From NCBI RefSeq assembly GCF_019923745.1, contig NZ_JAANOG010000010.1:43217-107216 (forward strand): 64,000 nt of DNA, read 5' to 3'. Positions 26,972 to 37,545 of the stretch are shown here, piece after piece. The DNA is from Aquirufa aurantiipilula. Lineage in GTDB: Bacteria > Bacteroidota > Bacteroidia > Cytophagales > Spirosomataceae. The notes below the pieces were generated by a model that searched no databases, was not told the DNA's origin, and was given only the letters and a program-made list of their open reading frames with translations. The translations under genes and the position numbers were made by a program. Position 1 is the stretch's first letter; every line of letters begins with the position of its first letter.

Positions 26972-27613
26972 ATGAAAGAATATAAAAAACTACTATTAAG
27001 TAATAAAGCCTGGGCCTCGGAAAAATTAGCGGTAGATGAACACTATTTTGATGATCTTTCCAAAGACCAAAAGCCTCTATTTCTTTGGATTGGCTGTGCC
27101 GATAGTCGAGTACCAGCAGAAGAAATAACCCATGCAAATCCGGGTGATATATTTGTGCACCGAAATGTGGCCAATATGGTGGTACATACAGATATGAATT
27201 TACTTTCCGTTTTACAGTACGCTGTGGAGGTATTACAAGTAAAACATGTCATCGTTTGTGGGCATTACAATTGCGGAGGTGTTCGTGCTGCCATGACCAA
27301 CAAAGACTATGGTTTAATCAATAAATGGCTTAGAAATATCAAGGAGGTTTATGAAAAGAATTTCGAAGAAATTCACGCCCTTCCTAGTGAAAAGGATCAA
27401 TTTGATCGCCTAGTGGAGCTTAATGTAAAAGAGCAAGTGCTCAATTTGGCAAAAACCACCATCATTCAAAAAGCATGGAAAAAATTCGAATACCCATACC
27501 TACATGGCTGGGTATTCGATATGCATCATGGAGAGATTAAAGAAATCTTGAACATTGATCCCAACGAATGGCAAAGTTCTGTGTTCTCCTTTAATTTCGA
27601 CGAAGAATTATAA
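26972..27613 (+). CDS. can: Beta-class carbonic anhydrase
   Basis: This enzyme interconverts CO2 and bicarbonate in the cytoplasm. The 213-residue protein shows the zinc ligands and active pair of beta carbonic anhydrases: GCADSRV (Cys, Asp-Arg dyad) and [13 protein letters not shown] (His and Cys). No signal peptide is present. It is two bases after the SulP gene and overlaps the converging aspS stop by six bases, so no terminator separates the two genes. Confidence 0.96.
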   Translation: MKEYKKLLLSNKAWASEKLAVDEHYFDDLSKDQKPLFLWIGCADSRVPAEEITHANPGDIFVHRNVANMVVHTDMNLLSVLQYAVEVLQVKHVIVCGHYNCGGVRAAMTNKDYGLINKWLRNIKEVYEKNFEEIHALPSEKDQFDRLVELNVKEQVLNLAKTTIIQKAWKKFEYPYLHGWVFDMHHGEIKEILNIDPNEWQSSVFSFNFDEEL

Positions 27614-29368
27614 ATCCGTCTTAATTTTTAGTTCCTTTAATTGTGCAGGGGCCAGGGGTGAGGGTGAGTCAATCATCACATCCCTACCTGCATTATTTTT
27701 AGGGAATGCAATGTAATCGCGTATCGATTCTGAACCTCCAAATAAAGAGCATAAACGGTCAAAACCAAAGGCTAATCCACCATGAGGAGGTGCACCATAT
27801 TCAAAGGCGTCTAATAAAAAGCCGAATTGGGCCTTTGCTTCTTCCTCAGTAAACCCTAGAACCTCAAACATCGTTGATTGAAGCTCTTTTTGGAAGATAC
27901 GAATAGATCCCCCTCCTACTTCAACGCCATTCACCACAAGGTCATAAGCATTGGCTCTAACTTTACCCAAATCACCAGCCAACATTAAAGGGATATCTTC
28001 TGGCTTAGGACTTGTGAAAGGATGGTGCATCGCAAACCAGCGATTTTCTTCTTCGCTGAATTCCAACAAAGGAAAATCAACGACCCAGTGCACTTTATAA
28101 TTATTTGGATCACGCAATCCCATGCGAGTACCCATTTCTAATCTCAATTCATTTAATTGCTTACGCACTTTATCTCCTTCACCACTTAAAATCAGCATCA
28201 AATCTCCTGGCTCAGATTGGAAGGCAGAAGACCATTTTTTCAAGTCCTCTTCTCCATAAAATTTATCAACGGATGATTTCAAACCATCTGCTTGATGACG
28301 CACATAGATTAATCCTTTGGCACCAATTTGTGGGCGACGAACAAAATCTGTTAATTCATCAACTTGCTTGCGGGTATATTCAGCTGCGCCTTTCACACAA
28401 ATACCAATCACATGCGATGTCGAATCAAATACTTGAAAATCCTTACCCGTGGTAAGATCATTTTCTTCTCCTTTTAATTCCACAAAATGCATATCAAAAC
28501 GAATATCAGGCTTATCAGAACCATAATATTTCATCGCATCAGCATAAGTCATTCGAGATACTTCACCAATATCCAATCCTTTCACTTGTAAAAACAAATG
28601 ACGAATCAATCCCTCAAACATATTTAAAATATCCTCTTGCTCTACGAATGACATTTCACAGTCGATCTGCGTAAATTCAGGTTGTCTGTCCGCACGCAAA
28701 TCCTCATCTCTAAAACACTTAACCAATTGATAATAACGGTCAAAACCAGAAACCATCAACAATTGCTTGAAGGTTTGAGGGGATTGAGGTAGCGCATAAA
28801 ACTCACCTGGATTCATGCGAGAAGGCACCACAAAATCACGAGCTCCTTCTGGAGTAGATTTAATCAAAACTGGAGTTTCTACTTCAATAAAATCTGCATC
28901 ATCTAAATAGCGACGCACTTCTTTGGCCACAGTATGACGTAAACGTAAGCTTTCGCGAATAGGAGTACGACGAAGATCCAAATAACGGTATTTCATGCGC
29001 ACATCTTCGCCACCATCCGTCTCATCCTCAATCAAAAACGGAGGTAATTTGGCTGGATTAAGCACTTTGATTTCACTCACTTTAATCTCAATATCTCCTG
29101 TGGCTAATTTATCATTTTTAGCTAATCTTTCTACGACCACCCCTTTAGCCTCCACCACAAACTCCCTTCCTAAATTACGTGCCATAGCTAATGCTTCTGG
29201 ACTGGATTTTCCCTCCTCTAACATCAGCTGCGTGATACCATAGCGATCACGTAAATCAACCCAAATCATTCCCCCTTTATCTCTTGTTCGCTGTATCCAA
29301 CCACATAAGGTAACTTCTTGCCCTACATGATCCAATCGTAATTCGCCATTCGTATGAGTGCGTAGCAT
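27608..29368 (-). CDS. aspS: Aspartyl-tRNA synthetase
   Basis: AspS charges tRNA-Asp. The 586-residue bacterial-type enzyme has an N-terminal OB-fold anticodon-binding domain ([20 protein letters not shown]), class II motif 2 ([19 protein letters not shown]), a GAD insertion domain around 290-420, and motif 3 (GLAFGFDRL). Length is normal for bacteria. It is a single gene with its own upstream TAnnTTTG box. Whether it also charges tRNA-Asn cannot be told from this window. Confidence 0.98.
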   Translation of the reverse strand: MLRTHTNGELRLDHVGQEVTLCGWIQRTRDKGGMIWVDLRDRYGITQLMLEEGKSSPEALAMARNLGREFVVEAKGVVVERLAKNDKLATGDIEIKVSEIKVLNPAKLPPFLIEDETDGGEDVRMKYRYLDLRRTPIRESLRLRHTVAKEVRRYLDDADFIEVETPVLIKSTPEGARDFVVPSRMNPGEFYALPQSPQTFKQLLMVSGFDRYYQLVKCFRDEDLRADRQPEFTQIDCEMSFVEQEDILNMFEGLIRHLFLQVKGLDIGEVSRMTYADAMKYYGSDKPDIRFDMHFVELKGEENDLTTGKDFQVFDSTSHVIGICVKGAAEYTRKQVDELTDFVRRPQIGAKGLIYVRHQADGLKSSVDKFYGEEDLKKWSSAFQSEPGDLMLILSGEGDKVRKQLNELRLEMGTRMGLRDPNNYKVHWVVDFPLLEFSEEENRWFAMHHPFTSPKPEDIPLMLAGDLGKVRANAYDLVVNGVEVGGGSIRIFQKELQSTMFEVLGFTEEEAKAQFGFLLDAFEYGAPPHGGLAFGFDRLCSLFGGSESIRDYIAFPKNNAGRDVMIDSPSPLAPAQLKELKIKTDL

Positions 29369-29397
29369 AGTTTATTCTCAGATTAAAAAAATTTGTG

Positions 29398-29405
29398 CAA
29401 AATTA
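29398..29405 (-). promoter_or_regulatory. Putative -7 box of aspS
   Basis: Minus strand TAATTTTG matches TAnnTTTG about 35 bases before the aspS ATG. Confidence 0.5.
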
Positions 29406-29467
29406 CGGAAAATATCCGTTTTAAACATTTTGTCCTTTTAATAAGTTAGACCCATTTGAGAAATATC

Positions 29468-30943
29468 ATGACTATGAAACAAGTTGGGGTTGTTGGATCA
29501 GGCGTTGGAGGATTGGCTTTTGCTATTCGCATGGCTTGTTTAGGACATCAAGTTCAGGTTTTTGAAGCTAATGCCTTCCCTGGGGGTAAGCTTTCCGAAT
29601 TTCAAATCAATGGCTTCCGCTTTGACGCAGGCCCTTCTCTTTTTACCCTTCCCCATTTGGTGGATGAATTATTTACACTAGCCAATAATGACCCAAGAGA
29701 CTACTTTAATTATACCCGACTACCTGAGGTTTGTCGCTATTTCTGGGAAGATCAGACTCGTCTGTGTACGCTGGAAAACTCCGCAGATACAGCTCATGAA
29801 ATCGCTAAGATTTTGGGCGAAAATGAAAAAAATGTGCATGATTTCATCTTGGGTTTACAAGAAAAATACCAAATCATTTCAGAACTTTTCCTTGAAAATT
29901 CTTTACATCAAACGAGCACATGGTTCAGTAAAAAGGCTTGGAACGGCTATCTAAACATTCCGCGCTTAGGCATGTTTTCTACCATGCATCAAGCCCATAA
30001 AAACCGATTTAAAAACCCAAAAACTGTTCAATTATTTGACAGATATGCCACATACAATGGCTCAGACCCCTATCAAACACCAGCTACACTTTCCATCATT
30101 CCTCATTTAGAATATAATATTGGGGCATTTTTCCCGCAAGGGGGCATGATTGCTATTACTCAATCTTTGCATCAACTGGCTCAAGATTTAGGTGTACAAT
30201 TTCATTTCAATGAAAAGGTAAATCGGATACTGTGTGAAAATAAGCAAGCGGTTGGACTAGAAACTGCCAAAGGGAAATATTCCTTTGATATATTGGCGAG
30301 TAACATGGATATCCGACCATCCTATCAACAATTACTTCCGGATCAAATTCAGCCTAAAAGGTTGTTGCAACAAGAAAAATCCAGCTCTGGCATTATTTTT
30401 TATTGGGGAATGAATAAACAATGGGATGAACTTGGAGTGCATAACATTTTCTTTTCTGAACGCTACCAAGAAGAGTTTAAAGCCCTATTTACGGACAAAA
30501 CTTTGTCGGACGACCCAACTGTTTATCTCCACATTTCCAGTAAAGTAGCTCCTGAAGATGCCCCTGCAGGTGGAGAAAATTGGTTTATTTTAATCAATGC
30601 TCCTGCAAATCAAGGCCAAAATTGGGATGAATTAATACGACTTACTCGTGAAAGAGTGATTCAAAAAATAAGTCGGGCCCTTGGAGAAGATATTAGCTCA
30701 TACATCGTTGCTGAGGATTATTTAGACCCTCGAAGAATAGAAGATCGGACATCATCTTCAGGTGGCGCTCTTTATGGAAATGCCTCCAACAATCGTTTTG
30801 CGGCATTTTTACGTCACCCGAATTACCGAAGTGCTATTAAAAACTTATACTGGATTGGAGGAAGTGTTCATCCTGGAGGAGGAATTCCACTTTGTTTATC
30901 TTCTGCCAAAATTGCCTCCAAGCTTTTTCAAGAAAATGCGTAA
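29468..30943 (+). CDS. CrtI-type carotenoid desaturase/FAD-dependent oxidoreductase
   Basis: The protein of about 491 residues starts with the FAD-binding motif VGSGVGGLAFAIRMACLGHQVQVFEA and has the phytoene desaturase family stretches FDAGPSLFTLP and the C-terminal YWIGGSVHPGGGIPLCLSSAKIA. In Bacteroidota such proteins are CrtI (phytoene desaturation) or CrtD-like (1-hydroxycarotenoid 3,4-desaturase). No crtB or other pigment gene is adjacent, so I do not choose. The start is ATG 29468 or 29474; TTG 29456 would add four residues. A DUF4293 gene follows 22 bases later. Confidence 0.87.
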   Translation: MTMKQVGVVGSGVGGLAFAIRMACLGHQVQVFEANAFPGGKLSEFQINGFRFDAGPSLFTLPHLVDELFTLANNDPRDYFNYTRLPEVCRYFWEDQTRLCTLENSADTAHEIAKILGENEKNVHDFILGLQEKYQIISELFLENSLHQTSTWFSKKAWNGYLNIPRLGMFSTMHQAHKNRFKNPKTVQLFDRYATYNGSDPYQTPATLSIIPHLEYNIGAFFPQGGMIAITQSLHQLAQDLGVQFHFNEKVNRILCENKQAVGLETAKGKYSFDILASNMDIRPSYQQLLPDQIQPKRLLQQEKSSSGIIFYWGMNKQWDELGVHNIFFSERYQEEFKALFTDKTLSDDPTVYLHISSKVAPEDAPAGGENWFILINAPANQGQNWDELIRLTRERVIQKISRALGEDISSYIVAEDYLDPRRIEDRTSSSGGALYGNASNNRFAAFLRHPNYRSAIKNLYWIGGSVHPGGGIPLCLSSAKIASKLFQENA

Positions 30944-30965
30944 TTTCGCAGAAAATTGACATATC

Positions 30966-31439
30966 ATGATTCAAAGACCCCAATCTATTTTTTTACTTAT
31001 CGTTGTTATTGCTGAAATCTTAGTGATATCCGGCTGGCCATTATGGACCAAAACAGGAATGTCTGGTGAAACAGCACAAGTGTTTATCTCAGAGTGGACT
31101 TCCCAAATCCAAGGAAAAGCCCATGTAGAAGCCAATTATATCCCCTTGATTTTATTGTTGATTTCGGTAGCCTTGACAGCCTATATCTTGTTTCAGTTCA
31201 AGAACAGAATGCGTCAAATGGCTTTGGGATTGGTCAATTCCATGCTAATTGCTGCTACCATGGGATATAGTTTTTACACCATTTACAAAAAAACAATTCC
31301 TCTGTTTAATCCAGAAATGCAAGGAGCCTATGACCTAGGGTTTTATGCCTTAATCGTAGCCCTTTTAGCCAATATGATTGCGAATCGCTTAATCCGTAAG
31401 GATGAAATGCTAGTGCAATCTTCCAACAGAATGAGGTAA
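30966..31439 (+). CDS. DUF4293-family membrane protein
   Basis: The 157-residue protein begins MIQRPQSIFLL, which is characteristic of DUF4293 proteins of Bacteroidota, and has four predicted membrane segments (about 5-25, 55-75, 80-105 and 120-145). Function is unknown. It is close behind the carotenoid desaturase gene and ends four bases before the converging kdsD gene. Confidence 0.85.
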   Translation: MIQRPQSIFLLIVVIAEILVISGWPLWTKTGMSGETAQVFISEWTSQIQGKAHVEANYIPLILLLISVALTAYILFQFKNRMRQMALGLVNSMLIAATMGYSFYTIYKKTIPLFNPEMQGAYDLGFYALIVALLANMIANRLIRKDEMLVQSSNRMR

Positions 31440-31443
31440 AAAA

Positions 31444-32412
31444 TTACACGATACCCTCACGTAAAAGGTCATGGAGATGTATAAATCCCACGGCCTTTTC
31501 TTTTTCAAGGACGACCAGTTGCGTTATATTTTTTTCTTGCATGATGGAAAGAGCCTCTGTGGCAAAAGCTTCTGAAGAAATGGTTTTAGGATTGGAATTC
31601 ATCATCTGAACAATCTGGATATTGGCCCAATCTTGTTGTTTTTCCAACATTCTACGAACGTCTCCGTCGGTAATTATACCCAGCAATTCTTCTTTTTCAT
31701 TCATGACCGTAGTGGCCCCTAACCTCTTGGAGCTAATTTCATGAATTGCTTCTTGAATGCTTGCTTGAGGTAAAATACAAGGAAATTCATGTTGAGGATA
31801 GATATCCGCTACCTTAAGATATAGTCGCTTACCCAAAGCTCCACCCGGATGATACTTGGCAAAATCTTGAGATGTAAAACCTTTGCATTCCAACAAACAC
31901 ACGGCCAAGGCATCTCCCAAAGCAAGAGCAACGGTAGTCGATGTGGTTGGAGCTAAATTCAATAAATCAGCCTCTGTATCCGCCTGAGCATGAAGAACAA
32001 AGTCTGACTGCTGAGCTAAATACGATTGTTTATTAGAGACCATTGCAATTAAAGAAACGCCCAAGCGCTTAATTAATGGCACTAATACTTTTATTTCAGG
32101 GGTATCACCAGATTTTGATATACAAATAACCGAATCTCCACGTTGTATCATTCCTAAATCCCCATGAATAGCGTCAGCTGCATGCATGAACAAGGCGGGA
32201 CTTCCTGTGGAGTTCAGAGTAGCCACAATTTTCTGAGCAATTAATGCAGATTTGCCAATTCCAGTAAAGACAATTCTGCCTGGATTTGCCAATAAATGTT
32301 CCACACAAGCTTCAAATTCAGAATTTATGGCATCACTAACTTGTAAAATAGCTTCTGCTTCTTGGGTTAAAACTTTTTTTGCTGTGGATTGAATATTTTT
32401 GTTTAATTTCAA
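31444..32412 (-). CDS. kdsD: Arabinose-5-phosphate isomerase (KdsD/KpsF)
   Basis: KdsD converts ribulose 5-phosphate to arabinose 5-phosphate, the precursor of Kdo for lipopolysaccharide. The 322-residue protein has a SIS sugar-isomerase domain (FTGIGKSALIAQKIVATLNSTG, about 50-190, with HPGGALGKRL at its end) and two CBS domains (about 210-320). That architecture is typical of KdsD. No ATG is available upstream of the domain, so TTG 32412 is the likely start. A TAnnTTTG box is 22 bases upstream. Only the SIS part is catalytic. Confidence 0.94.
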   Translation of the reverse strand: MKLNKNIQSTAKKVLTQEAEAILQVSDAINSEFEACVEHLLANPGRIVFTGIGKSALIAQKIVATLNSTGSPALFMHAADAIHGDLGMIQRGDSVICISKSGDTPEIKVLVPLIKRLGVSLIAMVSNKQSYLAQQSDFVLHAQADTEADLLNLAPTTSTTVALALGDALAVCLLECKGFTSQDFAKYHPGGALGKRLYLKVADIYPQHEFPCILPQASIQEAIHEISSKRLGATTVMNEKEELLGIITDGDVRRMLEKQQDWANIQIVQMMNSNPKTISSEAFATEALSIMQEKNITQLVVLEKEKAVGFIHLHDLLREGIV

Positions 32413-32433
32413 TTTTAGTAGAATTTGAGTTCA

Positions 32434-32441
32434 CAAAGTTA
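32434..32441 (-). promoter_or_regulatory. Putative -7 box of kdsD
   Basis: Minus strand TAACTTTG matches TAnnTTTG 22 bases before the TTG start, which supports that start. Confidence 0.5.
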
Positions 32442-32500
32442 ATTAACTAGTTACGAATAATTCTGCTACATTGTGAAACATACCAGTAGTTCCTAAAATT

Positions 32501-34822
32501 ATGCCCATTCAAATTTCCAACGATACGTTAAAGGAGCATCTCAAGAAGACCTTTGGATTTAGCCAATTTCGTGGAGAACAGGAAGCTATCATCCAAAATA
32601 CGCTTCAAGGGAATAATAGCTTTGTACTCATGCCTACTGGAGCAGGTAAATCCCTTTGCTACCAACTCCCGGCAATAGTCATGCCAGGAACAGCCATTGT
32701 TATTTCTCCCTTGATTGCTTTGATGAAAAACCAAGTTGATCAAATGATTGCTTTTGGTGTCAATGCTCAGTTTTTAAATTCTTCTCTGACCCGTGCTGAA
32801 ATGAATCGGGTAAAGAACGAGGTATTAAGCGGTGATGTGAAGTTGTTGTATATCGCCCCTGAATCTTTGAATAAGCAGGAGAATCTCAATTTTTTACAAC
32901 AAGCCAACATTTCTTTTGTTGCCATAGATGAAGCACATTGTATTTCAGAATGGGGACATGATTTCCGGCCTGAATATAGAAAAATCCGTGCCATCATTGA
33001 GTCGGTGGACGAGAAATTACCCATCATTGCATTAACAGCTACAGCTACGCCTAAAGTGCAATTGGATATTCAAAAGACCTTGAATTTAGAAGATGCCAAA
33101 GTCTTTAAAACTTCCTTTAATCGAAAAAATCTTTATTACGAAATACGTTCTAAAAAGGACATTGACAAACAACTAATTCGCTACATCAAAAGCCATTCTG
33201 GGAAAGCAGGGATTATTTACTGCTTGAGTAGAAAACGGGTAGAAGAGATAGCTGATTTATTACATGTCAATGGAATAAAAGCCCTTCCCTACCATGCTGG
33301 TCTAGATCCTGCTATTCGCATGGCTAATCAGGAATCTTTCCTCAATGAAGAGGTGGAAGTGATGGTAGCCACCATCGCTTTTGGTATGGGTATCGATAAA
33401 CCCGACGTACGTTTTGTGATACATTATGATGCCCCTAAATCCCTAGAAGGCTATTACCAAGAAACTGGTAGAGCAGGTAGAGATGGATTGGATGGAACGT
33501 GTATCTTATTTTATACGTACGACGATATTCTTAAGTTAGACAAGTTCAATAAAGATAAAGCGGTTTCTGAAAAAGAAAATGCCAAATTATTATTGGCCGA
33601 AATGGTGTATTATGCCAATTTAGGTGTTTGTCGGAGAAAGCAACTCCTCAATTATTTTGGGGAATACATGGCGGAAAACTGTGGCTTCTGCGACAACTGC
33701 CTACATCCTACGCCTACGTTCAAGGCGGAAAGGGAAGTTGTTTTAGTCTTACAAGCCGTTCAAGAAACCGAAGAAAAATTTGATGCAGAGCACATTGCAG
33801 ATGTGTTAGAAGGTAAAGTAAATCAATACGTTCAAAGTTACGATCACGATAAATTACCCTTATTTGGTGCCGGAAAAACTGTTTCTTGGAATAGCCAGGC
33901 TATTGATGACGATGATGATGACGAGGACAATGAGGATGAAGATGAGGACAATCCAACTCCTAAAAAGCCAAAACTCAAAAAGAAATCGCAGAAAGAACAT
34001 CATGGAGACGACGAGAAATCGCCATGGATTTCATTCATCAAACAAATCACCATACATGGTTATTTAGTTAAGGATATTGAAAACTACGGAGTTTTAAAAT
34101 TGAGCGAAAAAGGCCTCAACTTCATTCAAGATTCCTATCCAGTTACTTTCTCCAGAGATCATGATTATGAGAAAGAAGCGGAACCCGATGAGAATGATGA
34201 AATGAATGCGGGTGTAGGTGCAAAAGCCTATGATGATGCTTTATTCGAATTGCTAAAGAACCTTCGCAAGAAATTAGCCAAGGAGAAAAACCTACCTCCC
34301 TATGTGATTTTTCAAGATCCTTCTTTGGAGGAAATGGCTACCACCTATCCAAGTACTCAGGAAGAAATGGCCCAGATTAATGGGGTCGGAATGGGGAAAG
34401 TAATCAAGTTTGGAAAACCATTCTTGGATGTTATCAATCGATATGTAGATGAAAATGAGATTGAAACGGCTCGTGAGGTTGTAGTTAAATCAACAGTCAA
34501 CAAATCCAAAATCAAGATTTACATCATTCAGCAAGTAGATCGTAAAATTGATTTAGACGACATAGCATATCAGAAAGAGTTAAGTATGGCTGAATTAATC
34601 GAAGAGATTGAAGCCATTTGTTATTCTGGAACAAAATTGAATTTGGATTATTACATCAATCAAGTCATTGAACCAGATAAACAAGAGGAAATCTATGATT
34701 ACTTCTTAAGTTCTGATACCGATAATATTACCGAAGCATTAGACAATTGCAATATCGACGATGTGAGTGAGGAAGAGTTGCGATTAATGCGTATTAAATT
34801 TTTAAGTGAACTAGCCAATTAA
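32501..34822 (+). CDS. recQ: ATP-dependent DNA helicase RecQ
   Basis: RecQ is a 3'-5' helicase for recombination and fork repair. The 773-residue protein has helicase motif I (PTGAGKSLCYQLPA), motif II DEAHCISEWGHDFRPEY, motif VI QETGRAGRDG, and the RecQ zinc site with CGFCDNC (about 380-400). An unusual acidic stretch (about residues 468-485, nearly all Asp and Glu) followed by a Lys-rich stretch is inserted in the winged-helix region. An HRDC domain lies at about 580-660. About 100 further residues follow. It heads a plus-strand run; purD follows after eight bases. Confidence 0.96.
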   Translation: MPIQISNDTLKEHLKKTFGFSQFRGEQEAIIQNTLQGNNSFVLMPTGAGKSLCYQLPAIVMPGTAIVISPLIALMKNQVDQMIAFGVNAQFLNSSLTRAEMNRVKNEVLSGDVKLLYIAPESLNKQENLNFLQQANISFVAIDEAHCISEWGHDFRPEYRKIRAIIESVDEKLPIIALTATATPKVQLDIQKTLNLEDAKVFKTSFNRKNLYYEIRSKKDIDKQLIRYIKSHSGKAGIIYCLSRKRVEEIADLLHVNGIKALPYHAGLDPAIRMANQESFLNEEVEVMVATIAFGMGIDKPDVRFVIHYDAPKSLEGYYQETGRAGRDGLDGTCILFYTYDDILKLDKFNKDKAVSEKENAKLLLAEMVYYANLGVCRRKQLLNYFGEYMAENCGFCDNCLHPTPTFKAEREVVLVLQAVQETEEKFDAEHIADVLEGKVNQYVQSYDHDKLPLFGAGKTVSWNSQAIDDDDDDEDNEDEDEDNPTPKKPKLKKKSQKEHHGDDEKSPWISFIKQITIHGYLVKDIENYGVLKLSEKGLNFIQDSYPVTFSRDHDYEKEAEPDENDEMNAGVGAKAYDDALFELLKNLRKKLAKEKNLPPYVIFQDPSLEEMATTYPSTQEEMAQINGVGMGKVIKFGKPFLDVINRYVDENEIETAREVVVKSTVNKSKIKIYIIQQVDRKIDLDDIAYQKELSMAELIEEIEAICYSGTKLNLDYYINQVIEPDKQEEIYDYFLSSDTDNITEALDNCNIDDVSEEELRLMRIKFLSELAN

Positions 34823-34830
34823 CGAAAATT

Positions 34831-36117
34831 ATGAATGTATTACTTTTGGGATCCGGAGGAAGAGAACATGCATTTGCCTGGAAAATATCCCAAAGTCCAT
34901 TATTAAGTCAATTATACATAGCTCCAGGCAACCCTGGAACTGCCCAATTGGGTATGAATTTACCTTTTGGGTATTCTGATTTCACGGCAATAGTAGAAGC
35001 TATTAGAACCCATCAAATTGAATTAGTGATTGTAGGACCAGAAGAACCTTTGGTGAAGGGTGTTCGGGATTTCATTGAATCACAAGAAGATTTACAACAT
35101 GTAGGAATTGTAGGCCCTGGTGCATTGGGAGCTCAATTAGAAGGAAGTAAAGATTTTTCTAAAAACTTCATGCATGCTCATGGTGTACCAACGGCTGCTT
35201 CTAAAACATTTACTAAAGAAACAGGAGAAGAAGGTTTAGCTTATTTGGCTACTCAATCTTTACCGATTGTATTAAAAGCAGATGGATTAGCCGCTGGTAA
35301 AGGGGTGATTATAGCTCAAAGTCATGCCGAAGCAGAAAAAGCTTTCAAAGAAATGATATATGATGCCAAATTTGGCGAAGCAAGTTCCAAAGTAGTCGTG
35401 GAACAGTTTCTACGCGGCATTGAGCTTTCTGTTTTTGTTTTGACAGATGGAGAAAACTATGTGGTTTTACCAGAAGCCAAAGATTACAAGCGAATAGGTG
35501 AAAACGATGAAGGCCTGAACACCGGTGGCATGGGGGCAGTTTCCCCTGTACCATTTGCTACCGAAAGATTCATGGAATTGGTCAAGCAAAAAGTGATTGA
35601 GCCGACTATCCAAGGACTGAAATCAGAAAATATTCCCTACCAGGGTTTCATCTTCATCGGTTTAATGAATCACGAGGGAGAACCCTATGTGATTGAATAC
35701 AATGCCCGCATGGGGGATCCTGAAACTGAGGTTGTATTGCCAAGAATCGAATCAGATTTCTTATCTTTGCTTCTTGCGGCTGCTCAAGGGAATTTAAAAA
35801 CTGAAAGTTTACAGATTTCTAACCAATACGCCGTTACGACCATGGTCGTGGCAGGAGGTTATCCTGAGGATTACCGAAAAGGGGATATCATGTCAGGTAT
35901 TGAGAAAGTAGAAGAAGCCCTAGTATTTCATGCTGGGACCCGTGAGCAAGACGGACAAATTGTTACCTCGGGAGGCCGAGTAATGGCCCTAACAGGCACT
36001 TCAAATACCTTGGAAAGAGCCATACAAAAGTCTCAAAAGGCGGCTCAAACCATTCAATTTGAAGGTAAAAACTTTAGACGAGATATTGGTCTCGACGTAT
36101 TACGCTATAAGTCGTAA
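34831..36117 (+). CDS. purD: Phosphoribosylamine-glycine ligase
   Basis: PurD joins phosphoribosylamine and glycine with ATP, the second step of purine synthesis. The 428-residue ATP-grasp enzyme starts MNVLLLGSGGREHAFAWK, contains LKADGLAAGKGV in the ATP-binding domain, and has the signature RMGDPETEVVLPR. Length is normal. It stands alone from other pur genes, eight bases after recQ and 24 before ricT. Confidence 0.97.
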   Translation: MNVLLLGSGGREHAFAWKISQSPLLSQLYIAPGNPGTAQLGMNLPFGYSDFTAIVEAIRTHQIELVIVGPEEPLVKGVRDFIESQEDLQHVGIVGPGALGAQLEGSKDFSKNFMHAHGVPTAASKTFTKETGEEGLAYLATQSLPIVLKADGLAAGKGVIIAQSHAEAEKAFKEMIYDAKFGEASSKVVVEQFLRGIELSVFVLTDGENYVVLPEAKDYKRIGENDEGLNTGGMGAVSPVPFATERFMELVKQKVIEPTIQGLKSENIPYQGFIFIGLMNHEGEPYVIEYNARMGDPETEVVLPRIESDFLSLLLAAAQGNLKTESLQISNQYAVTTMVVAGGYPEDYRKGDIMSGIEKVEEALVFHAGTREQDGQIVTSGGRVMALTGTSNTLERAIQKSQKAAQTIQFEGKNFRRDIGLDVLRYKS

Positions 36118-36141
36118 TGAGACCGATTGACACATATACTT

Positions 36142-37545
36142 ATGGCATGTAAATCGTGTTCAACTGGATCATGTGGATCCAAGGCATCAACAGATAGTGC
36201 AGTTTCAGGCTGCCAAAGCAATGGAAGCTGTGGTACTGGTGCTTGTAATAAAATGAACGTTTTTGATTGGCTATCCGACCTGGATGTGCCTCAATTTCAA
36301 CGTTTTCACGTAGTTGAGGTAAAATTTAAAGCCGGCAGAAAAGAATATTTCCGCAATCCCAATCAATTAGCTTTACACACAGGAGACTCTGTCATGGTAG
36401 ATTCTTCATCTGGCGTACAGCTAGGTGTTGTATCTCTTCAAGGGGAGTTGGTGCGTTTACAATTACTAAAAAAAGGTATCAAAGACGATGATAAACTCAA
36501 AGATATCCTGCGCATTGCCACAGAAAAAGATGAGGAAAAGCACCGTCATTCGTTAGAAAGAGATTTACCTACACTCTATCGTACCCGTCAAATCATTGGT
36601 GATTTAAAGTTAAACATGAAGCTCTCAGATGTAGAGTTTCTTTCTGATGGAACGAAAGCCGTTTTTTATTATTCCTCAGACGACCGAGTAGACTTCCGTG
36701 AATTAATTAAACTTTTGGCAACGGAATTTAAAATTCGGGTGGAAATGAAGCAGATATCGCTGCGTCAAGAAGCTGGAAGATTAGGAGGAATTGGTGTTTG
36801 TGGTAGAGAATTATGTTGTTCTACTTGGCTAACCGACTTCAAAAATGTTACCACTTCGGCAGCTAGATATCAAAATTTATCCTTGAATCCTGTCAAGTTA
36901 AGTGGACAGTGTGGGCGTTTAAAATGTTGTCTCAATTATGAATTAGAGACCTACATGGATGCTTTAAAAGAAATACCAACCATTGAAGGTCGCATTAAGA
37001 CCAAACGTGGAGATGCTATTTTACAAAAAACAGACATCTTTAAACGCATGATGTGGTTTGGTTATGCCGGAGAAGAATCCATTTGGATTCCAGTGACCTG
37101 TGACCGAGTAAAAGAAATCATTGATTTAAATAAAAAAGGCATCATTCCAGATTCCTTTGAAAACCTAAATCCTGACGTTCCTGAGGTTGAAAAGCCTAAA
37201 TTATCTGAATTAAATTCAGATTTGGAAAGGATGGACAAAAAATACGGGAAAGGAAAACCTAGTGGTCAACGCTCCGATAATCCAAGAAGAAATAATGGAG
37301 ATCAAAAGGCACGTGGCAATTTCCAAAAAGGGACTAAAGGACCTGGAAACAACCCCAATAGACTGCAAAACAAGCCAGAAGGAAATTCTGAGCGTCCTGA
37401 TAACCGCGTAAAACCTCCCGTAGTCAATAGCCCAGAAGGCGCTGAAAATACTGGAGAGGCAACACCAAAGCCATTTAAAAAGAAATTCAAGAAGAAATTT
37501 AAACCCAGACCACCTAGAAATGGCCCTGAGACACCAACTGCTTAA
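36142..37545 (+). CDS. ricT: PSP1-domain protein (RicT/YaaT-like)
   Basis: The 467-residue protein has a cysteine-rich N-terminus (CKSCSTGSCGS, then CGTGACNK) and the PSP1 C-terminal domain with GIGVCGRELCCSTW and SGQCGRLKCCLNYE, the cysteine pairs of RicT/YaaT proteins. RicT in Bacillus acts with RicA and RicF in an iron-sulfur complex affecting RNA processing; the Bacteroidota role is not established. The last 100 residues are a basic, Asn- and Pro-rich tail. ATG 36142 is preferred over TTG 36127. Its end overlaps gldH by 26 bases, a pairing I know from other Bacteroidota. Confidence 0.9.
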   Translation: MACKSCSTGSCGSKASTDSAVSGCQSNGSCGTGACNKMNVFDWLSDLDVPQFQRFHVVEVKFKAGRKEYFRNPNQLALHTGDSVMVDSSSGVQLGVVSLQGELVRLQLLKKGIKDDDKLKDILRIATEKDEEKHRHSLERDLPTLYRTRQIIGDLKLNMKLSDVEFLSDGTKAVFYYSSDDRVDFRELIKLLATEFKIRVEMKQISLRQEAGRLGGIGVCGRELCCSTWLTDFKNVTTSAARYQNLSLNPVKLSGQCGRLKCCLNYELETYMDALKEIPTIEGRIKTKRGDAILQKTDIFKRMMWFGYAGEESIWIPVTCDRVKEIIDLNKKGIIPDSFENLNPDVPEVEKPKLSELNSDLERMDKKYGKGKPSGQRSDNPRRNNGDQKARGNFQKGTKGPGNNPNRLQNKPEGNSERPDNRVKPPVVNSPEGAENTGEATPKPFKKKFKKKFKPRPPRNGPETPTA

